A stretch of DNA of 64,000 bases from Micractinium sp. NFX-FRZ (Eukaryota; Chlorophyta; Trebouxiophyceae; Chlorellales; Chlorellaceae): positions 62,001 through 126,000 of the forward strand of contig JAPTJF010000143.1 of NCBI GenBank assembly GCA_029339195.1, in the 5' to 3' direction. A program made the translations under genes and the position numbers. This document shows positions 34,001 to 44,546 of the stretch, piece after piece; positions within the stretch are counted from its first letter, which is position 1, and every line of letters starts with the position of its first letter. The notes below the pieces were generated by a model. The model searched no databases. It had not been told where the DNA came from and saw only the letters and a list, made by a program, of their open reading frames with translations.

Positions 34001-36380
34001 ACCCATTCCCACACCCTTTCCAGCTAAATATTAGCCTGCCACCTACCAACGCACCACCACTTCCTCCAAAACGCCCTTCCCACCCACCGGCATAGGTGTT
34101 GGCTGCCGCCAGCGCCGCTTGGATGACGAGCACATGCTGCTGCGCCGCCTCACGGTTGCCCGCCTGCACAGCCGCAGAGGCCTGCGGGGCCCAGGGCAGG
34201 GCAGGGCGAGCGGGCAAGCAGGTTTCACCATGCCATGCGTGCTGTGGTCATGTCGTGGTCCCACCTACCACGCGTTGCAGGGCCTGCATACCACACCAAA
34301 GGCGCTGCACCAGTAGAAGCTGAGTGCAGCCCCTGAAACACTGCCGCTGCTGTGCCTGCTGTCTGCTGCCTTTCCTCGACTTGTGGGGTTCCACCTGCCT
34401 TACCGAATCACCTACGACACAAACACCTGTCCCTCCCCGGTTCCCCTCCGGTGCTCACCGCCCCGAAGTTGGCCTCCAGCATGCGCTCCAGAAACGGCAG
34501 CACCTCTGATAGCGAGCGGGTCAGGCTGGACAGCAGCAGGCGCTTGGCATCCCCCTGCGCAGCAGGGGGCGAGGCACAGATCCGAGCTTGTGCAGTGGAT
34601 CAGAGCTTGTCAGGCGGGGCAGCAGCGGGTGATGCTTGGGGGCCGGGGCAGCACGGGCGGGCAAGGCGGGCATGGGGGAGCGCTCAGCGCCCACAGCAGG
34701 GCAACGTGGAGCAGGGGGCGGCGTGTGCCGTTGCGTGTGCCCAGCCCCTGCATAGTGCCCCACCAGTAAGATGGGCCTACTGCCCTGCACCGCCCGCCCG
34801 GCAGCGTCACTTAGCCCGGTCCCGGCCCAAGCACACACATATGGAATGGAGGCCCTGCCCCCCAGCCCCTCACCGCCATGTCATCGCTGTACATCGCCAC
34901 CTCATCCGCAACGTACCGCAGCACCATGCAGACCTGCCGGTGGGAGGCGGCAGGGGAGAGGTCACAAAGGGGGAGGGAAGATGGAGTGGAGGCGGCGTAC
35001 CAGCAGGGGAGGGAGGGAGGGTGGGCAGGGCCCGCACATGACGAGCCAGTACATGCTTCTGCATGGCCGCCCAAAAGAGCACAAAAGGCTGCTTGGAGCC
35101 AGCCACCTCAGGCAGTGTTGGCGCTGCCACACCTGCGGGACACTGAAGCGTCACCGCCTGGCCTGCGCCCGCACACGCCGTGGTCCAGGCAGTGTGCCAC
35201 ACCCGCCCCCCAGTGTGAGGCAGCCTGCCCTCCCATGATCGCACCTGCTCCTGCATGGGAGCCCCCTCTGTGGCAGCCGCCTGCAGCAGCTGCGGCAGCG
35301 CCGCCTCCCACAGCTCCGGCCCCGTGCGCTTCACCACCAGGGCAAGCAGCAGCGAGGCCTTGCTGCGGATGGCAAACGTGGAGGAGCCTGCGGGGTGGGG
35401 GAAGGGGAAGGGGGTTCGAAGGCTGCGCGTGAGCAGGCCGTGTGCTGGCGCTACTCCCCTGCACTCCGATACTCTACCCATGCACCCACACATTGCCTAT
35501 AGCCCACAGCGCACCTTGCTTGAGCAGGTTGTAAGCCAGCGTGGCCAGCTGGCTGTGCTCCTCTGCACTGAACTCGTCCCAGCGGTTGCCCACCTGGCAG
35601 GGCAGGTAGGCAGGGGGGTGCATGAGCAAAGACTAAAATTGGCAGGGCAGGTAGGCAGGGGGGTGCATGAGCACAGACGCAAAATGGGCAGGGCAGGTAG
35701 GTGGGCATGACCACGGACGCAAGGAGGGGGGAGGGGGAGGGCATGGGCAGGTGGAGGAGCAAGGTCTGGAGGAGCGGCTAGGTGCATGAGCACGGTCGGT
35801 AGAGGGGCGCGGGTGAGCGCATGGACAGGGGGAGGTGGGAGCTAAAGGCAGGGCCTGGGGAGAGAGCGGCTGGGTGCACAGTGGGGCGGCAGCGCTGGAG
35901 GTAGGCAGCAGCGGCGGCAGCAGCAGCGGCGGCAACGGCGGAGGCACATGGCGGGTGACGGCAACTGCACTCACCAGGTGCTGCAGCAGCGCGTAGCCCA
36001 GCACTTGCAGCTCGGCGGGCTGATGCAGCTTGAGCATTTCCGTGGCAATGGCAGCCGAGGCATGCACCTCCCCCGCTTTGAGCTGCACGGCAGCAGGGGC
36101 AGCAGGGGCAGCAGGGGTTGACGGAGATGGGAGGCGGGGCAGGGCGATCGCTACGCCTGAGCGAGGTATGAAGGGGACAAGCAACAGCAGCAGCAGCAGA
36201 GCAGCGGCAGGGCGGCCAGAGATCTCTGGGTGGGTGGCCATCCCAGCGGTGCATAAAGTGAAGTGGCTGCCCGCACAGTGTCACCTGCTCATTCAGCTGC
36301 GTGGCCTGCACCCGCTGCTGCTGCGTGGCGGACAGCTGCTGCGACTGGAGCAGTGCCTGGATCACGGCGCCTGCATCCAT
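25025..36380 (-). CDS. XPO5: exportin-5 / HASTY-type nuclear export receptor
   Basis: Twenty-eight exons: 36380-36285, 36082-35975, 35593-35515, 35387-35245, 34933-34874, 34554-34459, 34181-34088, 33816-33703, 33409-33303, 33020-32918, 32541-32291, 32089-32027, 31699-31558, 31333-31220, 30903-30753, 30485-30370, 30224-30117, 29769-29567, 29238-29121, 28675-28512, 28320-28207, 27763-27671, 27280-27211, 26962-26861, 26474-26038, 25825-25752, 25544-25418, 25207-25025. They total 3630 nt, 1209 residues, the usual size of the family. Landmarks match plant HASTY and animal exportin-5: the N-terminal ALLQHL then VGNRWDEFS, a TYAEWVPVGRMKDAG helix pair, HDEFGQTLCETMATLG, VPLTWTKACPEAF, DEIIRERLLRELTQEY, and a C-terminal CGKSSLAALADWKP. 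HASTY/exportin-5 carries small-RNA precursors or other RNA cargo out of the nucleus with Ran-GTP (established). Intron 15 uses a GC donor. The start at 36380 has good context (cgcgATGG); an in-frame upstream ATG at 36485 is possible. Confidence 0.9.
27537..27632. repeat. (CAGG)n tetranucleotide arrays in gene E intron 22
   Basis: Runs of CAGG/CAAG units, the longest at about 27573-27597. Similar shorter arrays occur at 20698-20770, 21956-21976 and 33231-33290, always in non-coding DNA. Confidence 0.85.
27975..28115 (-). pseudogene. two decayed copies of the exon 21 end in gene E intron 21
   Basis: On the coding strand, 28013-27975 reads LMRHVREFTYIP and 28115-28076 reads LTRLGAEFTYIP, against LRHMREFTYQ at the end of exon 21. 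The first keeps a GT after the exon-like end. The copies are ~100 bp apart. Confidence 0.75.
28631..28910 (-). repeat. 110-bp tandem array spanning the exon 20 acceptor of gene E
   Basis: Copies start at 28631, 28741 and 28851 (the last partial). Each covers the first ~45 nt of exon 20, its acceptor and ~65 nt of intron. Only the copy at 28675 joins the full exon. The two upstream copies read EWAIPQRLRTAA and CAIPQMLHTAA against EWAVPQMLHIVA, are open, and keep an AG acceptor. Confidence 0.9.
29312..29363. repeat. 13-bp tandem repeat (GGAGGCAGGTGGC), four copies
   Basis: Near-perfect head-to-tail copies in intron 18 of exportin-5, upstream of the exon 19 acceptor on the coding strand. Confidence 0.9.
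30016..30050 (-). pseudogene. copy of the exon 17 end in gene E intron 17
   Basis: Matches the last ~30 nt of exon 17 and its donor (30148-30114) almost perfectly, reading QGRIRA then GT, as in the real exon. It lies ~98 bp downstream within the intron. Confidence 0.8.
31725..31870. repeat. ~62-bp degenerate tandem repeat in gene E intron 12
   Basis: Three units built around TTTGTGTGCATGGG and GTCAAGAG blocks, seen directly. No exon match was noticed. Confidence 0.7.
32595..32732 (-). pseudogene. two decayed copies of the exon 11 start in gene E intron 10
   Basis: Coding-strand copies at 32732-32691 (DQKLSFLPPTLARAF) and 32641-32601 repeat the start of exon 11 (DQKLAFLQHMLAFAR, 32541 down) with a period near 92 bp. 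The copy at 32732 has lost its CAG acceptor (TTCAG remains). Confidence 0.8.
35590..35712. repeat. ~51-bp tandem repeat in gene E intron 2
   Basis: Three units with GGCAGGGCAGGTAGG and GCATGAGCA blocks immediately upstream of exon 3 on the coding strand. Each unit includes an acceptor-like pyrimidine tract and AG. Confidence 0.8.
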
Positions 36381-37194
36381 CGCGCCCGCCGCTCGCTCCC
36401 CTGCTTGCCAGAGGCGCCGGGCTGACGGCAGGTGGTGGGGAGCGCGCGCTGCCTGCCCGAGTGTCGTTGGCAGCCTGCACGCCACGGAGGAAACGCTCAG
36501 CCGCAGGGGACTTTACGCATGCTCAGTCCGGCATGGGTTTGTGCTTGCTTCGGGGCGTGACAGAGCTCAGCCAGGTGGGGAGAGCCGGGCGCAGCGAGTA
36601 CGGCGGCGGTCGGCGACCGGGCAGCGGCGGCGGCGGCAGTCAGCAGCAGTCAGCGCTTTCTCATCGCCCCAGCAGCTGGACCGAGTTCCATGTTTGGGCA
36701 CGACCCACCTGGAACGCCCTCTGCTCCCAAAGTGCGCTGCCCGACAGCGAGGCTGCCGACAGTGATGCACGTGTGGTTGCCCGCCTCTCCTTGACGTCTA
36801 CCGATCACGACATGTGCATCCGGTATCGGATCGCAATGCCGCAGGCCTCCTAGACAGCTCTGGGAGCGACAGACAGCGCTTCAGGACAGCGCTGATCGCC
36901 TGCTTTCGGTGGGCCACTCTGGTAATCTCTGCAATTTGATGGCAAGGGATGAGGGCGAGAGAGAAGCGCAGAGTGTAAAGTGACATGGACGTCCATGCTG
37001 GCAGCTGCCATTAGGCCAGTCTCTCGGCGGCCTTGCAGACGTGCACCATCAACGTTGTGCCTACCAGGACCATTCACGCCGCTCTGCACGGTTCCCGCCA
37101 GGCCGCGTGACTGCAGCGCTTCATTTGTTTCGGCGTCTCGCAGGGGCGCAGCGGCGGTGCAGCGGGTCACTGACTATAGAAGGGCGCTCCTGGC
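36381..37194. other. divergent 5' region of genes E and F
   Basis: 814 bp between two start codons pointing away from each other, so it should hold both promoters and 5' untranslated regions. Several unsupported open frames pass through. No TATA box or other clear element is seen. Confidence 0.45.
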
Positions 37195-39426
37195 ATGCGG
37201 GGACGCCGAGGCAGCACCGACGGCGTGCTCCGCAAGGGCGCCCCACCGCCGAGAGGTCCCTCCCGGCCCCTTGCCTCGGCGCAACCTCCTTCCCCGTGGC
37301 AGAACCCTGGAGATGTACTTGACCCCGTGCTCGAGCTGCTTCTGACGCTGGAGGACGGCCCACGCTGGGTGAGCGGCGTGCACTCGGCGGCGGCGAGCCA
37401 GCCACCCTCCTGCTCGTGGCCAAGAGCTCTTTGCACCTGTCTACATCTGGCCCCACTGGGCATTCAATGCTTACTGCCGATCTGACCGCCTCTCCATGCT
37501 CTCTGCGCCACCCTCCCCGCCTGTGCACGCGCCCACCCGCCCGCTCCCTCGCTTCCCCCCTGCCGCGCGCCATACTTGCAGCTACGGGTGGCCAGCCACG
37601 TTTGCTCCTTCTGGCGCTCGGCCGCCCTGGAGATCCTGCTGGCAGACACAGCGATCTCCAAGCCGCCGCTAGAAGAGTGAGCCCGTGCAGTTTTGGCAGC
37701 ACCTGCCAGCTGCCGCCGCCGCCGCCATTGCCGCCGCCGCTGCCTGCGGCAGATACCGCGTGGCGCACTGTGCGCACCGTCCGAGGCCTGTGCTCATGCA
37801 TTGGGATACCCTCATGCCTCGCGCTCACCCCAGCCTGCGCACTCCACCCGCCGCAGCTTCCGTGCCATTGGCACGCACCCTAGCCCAGGCGCGCCGCTGC
37901 CCAAGCCTGAGAAGGCCAACACAGTGACCACACAGGCGGCGGTTGTCATAGAGGCGAGCGCATCCACAGGTAAAGGTTGTGGGAGGGTGGGGGGGAGGGA
38001 GTCTTGGGGAGGTCTTGGGGAGGAAGTCGGTCTAGGCGAGAGGGGAGCATGGCCACAGGCGGAGAGGAGCAGGCGTGCCCGCTGCTGCCTTGGCCGTCGT
38101 TGTCGCGAACTTGCCAGCAGGTCTGGACCGAGCTTCCCACAAAGGCGGCTCCTGCATGCCACCTCAGGTGCGGTGCCGTTGGCAAGGTGCCAGGTCGAAG
38201 CGTGCCTAGTTGCCGTGTGCTGAGCCGCTGCCCCTAGTGCCGCCGCTGCGGCCTGCAGGGGTGGAGGCCATCAGCAAGCAGCGGTTTGATGCGCCGCAGC
38301 CACAGCCGCCGTCGCGGGCAGTGGCCCTGCGCCAGCTGGCGCACCAGCGCGCTGCCCCCCCTGGGCTGGAGGCGGCTGGCGCCTTTGAGGGCGGGCGGTT
38401 GAGGCCGCTCCGGAAAAGTGCGGCACGCAGTAATGCAGCCCCTCTGCATGCGATGGCAGCGCAACCTGCAGGTCCGCAGCGAATCAACCAGCGGCGCGCA
38501 CGTGGGCACGCTGCCGCAGCAGGGGCCGCTGCGCCGGGGCAGCAACAGGGTGCCGACACAGCAGCAGCAGCAGCAGAGGCAGCAGAGGCACAGGAGGCGC
38601 GTGTGCAGTCGGGGGCTGCGGCCTCGCCCAACCGGCAGCAGCGTGTGGCGGCGCCCAGGAGCAGCGTCAGCATCCAATCCGACGTGGCGGCGGCCGGGCT
38701 TCGCAGGACAGGAAGGGCTGACGCCTCTGGTGAGTGAGAGGTGGGAGGAATGCAGTGCTGAAGCATGCCGGCTGTTGCAGCATGACGACCGTAAGGATGG
38801 CAGACGGTCTCGCTGGCTGGTTGGGAGTCGCTTGCCCTCCAAGATGCGCCTGGCGCCTGGCGCCTGGCCCTGACGAAAATTTGGGTCAGAGAGAGCCCAA
38901 ATTTTGGCCATGACCGACAGATCAGCTAAGGCTGTGTGCGCTGTGCCTCTTATAATGCCTGTGCTGCAGCAGACAGCGAGTCGGATGGGGGCAGCACGCT
39001 GGCTCAGGGCGGCCCTGCACAGCGGCGCCGGCGGCACAGCCGTGGCGGCAGCGGGGCGACGGCGAGCGTGGAGCAGCCGCTGCAGGCGCCGCCAGCTCAT
39101 GCTGACGGGGCAGGGCCTTCCAGCGCCGCCGCCCTCCAACGCAACAAGCGGCCGCTGTCGGGAGGCGTGCATGGCAGGCCATCCAAGCGCGCTGCTGCTT
39201 TCGCCGGCGTAGGGGAGGTGGAGCAGCGGCCACAGGAGCCGGCTGCAATGCTGCGGCGCGGCACGCGCTCCGGTCTGCGCTCGCAGCAGGCAGCAGGAGG
39301 CTCAGGCGGCGGCGCACCCGCCCCTGCAGCTGCTGCGGCGCCTGGCGCGCCAGAGGTGCACCCGTTTGCGCGCATCCCTGCTGCAGCGGTGGTTGCGGCG
39401 CTGACAGAGGCTGCCAGGCGGCACAT

Positions 39427-39459
<33 letters not shown>

Positions 39460-39859
39460 CGCTGAGGAGCAGAGGGCACAGCCAATAGGGCCTCCGCCAC
39501 CACAGCAGGCGCAGCAGCAGGCACAGCAGCAGGGGCAGGTGGGCGGTGGCTCCGATGCAAGCGGGTATTATTATGAGGCAGCTGCAGGGACAGTCGTGAT
39601 GATGGATGTGGACGAGCCAGCTCAGCAGCAGCCAGCTGAGCCCCTGCTGCCAGCTCAGCAGCAACAGCAAGAGCTGGTGCAGGCGTGGGCACAGGCGCAG
39701 GCAGCGAGCGACCAGCCCGCCAGCGCAGCCCAGGGGCAGCGCGCTCCACCGCCGCCGCCTCCGGCTCCGATGCCGGCAGAGCAGCCGCAGCAGCAGGCGG
39801 GCGGCGGGACGGTGCAAGGGCTGCTGGGAGCTGTGAGGCGATGGATTGGCCTGGCATAG
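37195..39859 (+). CDS. glutamine/alanine-rich protein with weak F-box-like N-terminus
   Basis: Exons: 37195-37368, 37582-37676, 37857-37969, 38259-38729, 38970-39859; 1743 nt, 580 residues, all phases agree. The start MRGRRGSTDG follows an in-frame stop at 37177. Residues ~35-75 (LELLLTLEDGPRW, then LRVASHVCSFWRSAALEIL across exons 1-2) resemble an F-box helix pattern, but only weakly. The remainder is low complexity: Ala/Gln/Arg-rich, a basic NKRPLSGG...RPSKRAA segment that could act as a nuclear signal, a run of 10 Gln, an acidic MMDVDEP patch, and a short ordered-looking end (VQGLLGAVRRWIGLA). Family not recognised. Nuclear or ubiquitin-ligase roles are speculation. Confidence 0.7.
39428..39457 (+). 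repeat. (CAG)10 tract encoding polyglutamine in gene F
   Basis: Ten pure CAG codons in exon 5 of gene F, read directly. Confidence 0.95.
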
Positions 39860-41099
39860 GCACAGCCGCTCACAGATGTTGCAAGCTCACACCCAAGCGT
39901 GCATGCATGTGCCTGTGGCGGTCTCCAGCATCCCGCAGCAGCAGCAGCAGCAACTACCACACTACCCCACACCAACAGCCACTCCCGTGTGCCTTGCCAC
40001 GTCTGCCCAGCCCATCCCACTCTCTCGAGCCCGCATGCTTCCTCCCGACCCCACTCTTGCCGTTGATCCTCAGCATGTACAGTATCGCATGCAGTTCACT
40101 TCCAAGAGCTGCGAGCGCACACATATTGCCACTCACCGGCCCCGCCGTGCGCCGCGGAAGGCGGTGCACACATCCGTGCACCTCTCTTGCCACCCATCCC
40201 ATCCGCTTCCCCTTTCGTGCCTCGCTCCCCATCCCTTCTGCTAGCGGCCTCCCGTCCACTCCCGCCGTCTGTATTGCTTTCATACTACTAACACTACCAA
40301 TGGGGTAGCGTACTGCTGTTGCCTGCTCTTTGTACTCTTCTGCCCGCTCGTCCAATGGGACACGTTCAACCAAACATCTCCCGGCTCCTCCTCCTTTGCC
40401 CCTGTATGCTGCGGCACCCTCCCCCCTTGCCCTCTCTGTTCCTTCTCTCCCTGGCGTTCTCGAGCCCTGCCGTGCATGCACTGGGCCACTTGATACAGGC
40501 ACCCAATGCACAACCGAACACTCATTGTGAGCATGGTGTTGACATCACGAGACACGTGGAAAGGGGCAGGGCGAAGGCCAGGAATAAGCAATTGATAGAA
40601 GGCCTTATGACCGACACGTGGACAGGGGGCAGTGCAATGGGACAAGTCTTGTTGTGGGCATGTGAAGCGGGGATGGCGGCCATAGCAGGTCTGTCGCGGC
40701 CTTCCTATCCCCTGGCAAACCACAGAGCAACAGGGCGCAGGGGGCTATCTATCAGCATGGTGGCGACAGCTTTGGCTTTGCCTTTGGCTTTGGAGACGGG
40801 GTAGCACATTGCAGTCGGTGTCGTGTGTGCGAGATGCACGTGGGCATAGCGGAACAGTGGAGGCTTGCGCCTCTCAGAAGGGGGCGCAGGCATGCGCTTG
40901 CCTCTACCCTTCCAGCCACGGGCGCCTCCCCCTGGACACTCAGCCAAGGGCGTGACCACGGCAGGGCGGGCGCAGCTCCTTGCACGGGCACCGCCCCTCC
41001 GGCAACAGGCGTGCCCGCTGGCCAAAGGCGCTTTCATTGCAGGGCGGCCGCAGCTGGGCGGCCGCGCAGTCGGAGCAGAGGGCGCATTCCGCTCCCTCC
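39860..41099. other. convergent 3' region of genes F and G
   Basis: Holds 3' untranslated regions of F and G. The right part (40942-41099) repeats the last coding block of G past its stop. No TGTAA signal was found for either gene, and no further gene is supported. Confidence 0.45.
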
Positions 41100-41160
41100 T
41101 TAGCCAAAGGCGCGCCCGGAGTAGGGCGGGCGCAGCTGGGCGGGCTCACGGTCGGAGCAG
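40942..41160 (-). repeat. tandem repeat of the gene G C-terminal coding block
   Basis: The coding-strand block reading CSDREPAQLRPPYSGRAFG then stop is followed, past the stop, by CSDCAAAQLRPPCNESAFG and a shorter KELRPPCRGHALG copy. Spacing is about 75-80 bp. The stop codon occurs only in the first copy. Confidence 0.8.
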
Positions 41161-44100
41161 GAGGAGTGGGGGGCGGGGGGCGGCGGGGGCGGCTCGTTCA
41201 GGCCCAGCAGCTCGGCCAGGCGCTCCACCGCCTGCAGGTAGGCCTGCTTCACGTCGAACTTCATGTCGTACCTGCCGTGAGGGTGATGGGGGTGGTGGGG
41301 GAAGTGCTTAGAGCTTCCCCAGGAGGGGGGGGATGGGGGCGGGGGAGTGCTTAGAGGAGTGAGCAATTTTGTTGGGGGTGTGGGCGCGGCGGAACTTGAG
41401 TCACCCGATGCAAGCCCCCCTGCACCGCCCCACGTACCAGTAGTTTACGGCGATGGCCCGCCCAGACTCATCCGGCTCCTGCTCCACCTGCGGGGCAGAG
41501 GTGGTGGGCAGAGGTGGGCAGAAGTAAGCAGCAAGCGTGTGCCCGGCAGGAGCAGCAGCGAGGAGAAGGCCCCCCTACCGGGCAAAGGGGCGTGCAAGGC
41601 TCACGCACAAGCTGGCTCCGCCCCATGGCCCCAGCTCGTGCCTGGTTAACCCTCCCAGCCTGCCATCGCACCTGGTGCCACCACATGGAGGGCGGGTGAG
41701 CAACGCCTCCCCCCGCTGTCACCGCCACCCTCGAACAACACCATCCACAGGAAAGCAGGCAGCGGGCACACATCCGCAGGGAAAGCAGGCAGCGGGCACA
41801 CATGCGCCAGCTTGCCGAGCCCCTGCCGGGGCAGCCGCCCTCCTCCCGACTTCACGTTTGCCCAAAACCGAAAGCACCATCCCTCCCAGCCCGCCAGCCC
41901 CACCTGGTGCCACCACATGGAGGGGAGGTACAGCGCCTCCCCCGCCTTAACCGTCACTCGCAGGGGCGGGGGCAGCGAGGGGTCCGAAAACAGGTCAAAC
42001 GCCGCCTCTCCCGCCGGCTGCGCGACCTCCGACCCCTGCTGCTGCTGCTGCTGCCGCTGCTGCTGCTGCTGCTGCCTGCACTGCTGCGCCTGGGCCTTGG
42101 CGTCTTGGGAGGGCAGCACAGAAGACCAGAGGACACTGGTGGGGGGGGCGCCCAGCACAGGGGCCAGAGGGACCGCCCCGCTGGCGAGCCCCTCCACCTC
42201 TGCAGGGCTGCACTCGTCGCCAGAGGCGCCGCCTGCAGGCTTGTACGTGGCCTGCACATCAGCAGCGGAAGAAGGGGCAAGGGCGGAGGGTAGCGGGCAG
42301 GGGCAGGGTGTGCTGAGGTGCTGGGCGGGGTCCGCCACGCCACGCTACACATCTGGCTGTACTGCCTGTGCGCAGTTGTACTGCCTCAGCCCCCTTTTAC
42401 CTTGCTGTACTGCTCGAGCTGCAAATGGTGCTGCCCCCTGCCCCTGCCCCTGCACCTGCACCTGGTGTACTGCCCCCATCCCACCTGGCTGTACTGCTTC
42501 AGCCGCATGCGGTACAGGTCGGCCGGCGGCATGAGCGTGAACGTCTTGCTGCCTGCCACCACTGCAGCGTGGGGTGGACAATACAAGGAAGGACGTGAGA
42601 TGGGGAGGAACGAAAGGCATGCTGCAGGCAAGCACATAATGTGCATCAGCACTCGCCCCACCCTACGCCCAGCCCCGCATTCTGCAGCAACCAAGGCACC
42701 TGCCCCACGCCCATTTCTCCCACTTGCCAGCATACACATTCTCGAAAGGATCCTTGTGCCAGCTGGTCACGCTGCGCTCGTCTCCAATCCACAGGTTGAC
42801 AGCCTCAGGCAGACCGCCTGGGGCGGGCGGGGCGGGGAGGGCAGGGCAGCAGGCAACAATGCAACAGGCGGGGGGGAGGGGTTTGGTGGGAAACAGGCAA
42901 CACGGAGCAAGGATGGAAGTCCTTTGCTGATTATTATGGGTGGAGCCGAGCAGCACATAGTGAGCACATGACAGCGGCAGGCTGCAAGCAGCAGGGCACA
43001 GCCAAAGAGGAAGGTGCCAAGCAGAGCGCAGCCGGCGCAGCGGCAGCTCACCAAACGCCTGGGTTGCCCAGCTGAGCAGAAGGTCCACGTCACCCAGCAG
43101 CTGCGGCACCTCTGCCGTCAGGCTGCTGTTCTGATACTGCAGGTACGGCACCACCCCGCTGGCAGTACCTCCGGCGGCGCCGCCCCTGCCGGCTGCCTGC
43201 ACCGCCAGCTCAGCGCTCCCGGCTGTCCCCGCTGCCGCCGGCTTCTCACGGCTGGAGCGCAGCAGTGCCAGGAAGTCACGCAGCGGCATCTTGACTTGGT
43301 GCGGCAGCGCAAAGCACTCAGCCGGAGCGGCGCCATCGCCGGCGCCCCCGCTGCTGCTGCCGCTGCCACTGCCGTGAGCTGCTGCTGCGGCTGCGGCTGC
43401 ACCCTCTGCTGCCGCGTCAGCGCCCGCAGCCGTGGGGCTGCCGCTGCCCGGGCTGGTGGCCTGGCTGCTTGCCCCAATGAGCCCCGCGCCGCCGCTGCCA
43501 GGCAGCGGTGTGACGGCGTCGGCACGCCCATTTGGGGTTAATGCGACAGTAACTTCCGTGTCTCCTGCCCGCTCACAAAGGTATTCATCGGTCCAATTGG
43601 AGTAGGCGGGCCAGTGGCTCACCACGCCTGCAGCCCGGGGGGCGGGTGGCGGGCACAGGCAGCAGCAGCGGTGAGGGGGCATGTGCAGAGCGGCAGAGCC
43701 CTGAGCGCCTGCTGAGATACAAGGCCCCGGAGGCTGCCCAGGGCAGCACTGCGCTTACCGCTAGCATCCCCGCCCTGGTGCTTACCGGCTGACCACCCCT
43801 GGTGTTCAGCGCAAGGAACTCCCCCCTCCCCACCTACACGCAAACCAATCAACCACATACCAACAGCCATGAGGCACTGGCAGGTTCTGCTCCCGCTTTC
43901 CCGCTTTCCCGCACACTTCATAGCATGCCCAGCAGGCTGCGGCCGGTATGTCACAGCCCCTCACTCGTGAGAACCACGGGCTTGTTGGCGGCCACATAGT
44001 CCCTCAAGAACTGCACAACCGGCAGCTTCTGGTGGCGGTCCACGCTGGTGCCCACATCCAGGTCTGTGGGAGGGCGTGTGTGTGGGTAGGGGGTGGGAGG

Positions 44101-44546
44101 GGGGGAAGCATCCTGACTATTCAGCGGGCCCGGCGTGGCCGAGGGGGCAATGCAGGACGGGAAGGAGGGACGGAAGGAGGGGGTAGGAAGCCACATTTAG
44201 GGCCCCACTTTTCCAGGTGTGCGGGGCGGAAAGAGCTGTGCGATGAGAAGCGGTAGAAGTGCGAGCAACCAAGAATGGCTATCCAGGACGCAAGTTCTGT
44301 GTGACAAAAGAGGTCAACTGTGGCGAGGTGGCGTGAGCACGTCGTCGAACAAGGCGGCAGAGGCCGCAGTGCGGATGCCCCGCAAGCAGGGCGCCGACGG
44401 GAGAGGCAGGGAGCGGCGGCACAAGGGGCGACGGCGGGCCGCCCACGACCCGGGGCTGGCGGCTTTCGAATGGATGCCGCACCTCGGATGTTGTGCGAAA
44501 GCTCCTTGAGCACTTCGAGCACCGCCTCCACAGGAACCGTCGCCAT
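41100..44546 (-). CDS. JMJD7: JMJD7-like JmjC 2-oxoglutarate oxygenase
   Basis: Exons: 44546-44483, 44063-43965, 43627-43052, 42817-42728, 42561-42485, 42251-41904, 41487-41438, 41271-41100; 1476 nt, 491 residues. Segments line up with animal JMJD7: VQFLRDYVAANKPVVL, HWPAYSNW, TEVTVALTPNGRADAV, LPEAVNLWIGDERSVTSWHKD, ENVYAVVAGSKTF, ALYLPSMWWHQV, AVNYWYDMKFDVKQAY. The iron triad is visible as H-K-D in SWHKDPFENVY and the distal His in WWHQV. JMJD7 hydroxylates lysine on GTPases and has also been reported to act as a histone-tail protease (established for the animal enzyme). Intron 4 uses a GC donor (gcaagt), needed to keep NVYAVVAG in frame. At 491 residues it is much longer than the ~316-residue human protein because of an Ala/Gly/Ser insert (~residues 85-140) and a Gln-rich insert before the last iron ligand. 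Confidence 0.9.
41669..41731 (-). pseudogene. decayed copy of the exon 6 end in gene G intron 6
   Basis: About 60 bp matching the end of exon 6 and its donor (41960-41901). It reads GGGVAHPPSMWWHQV against AGEALYLPSMWWHQV, so the iron-ligand motif is duplicated in the intron ~235 bp downstream. Confidence 0.8.
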
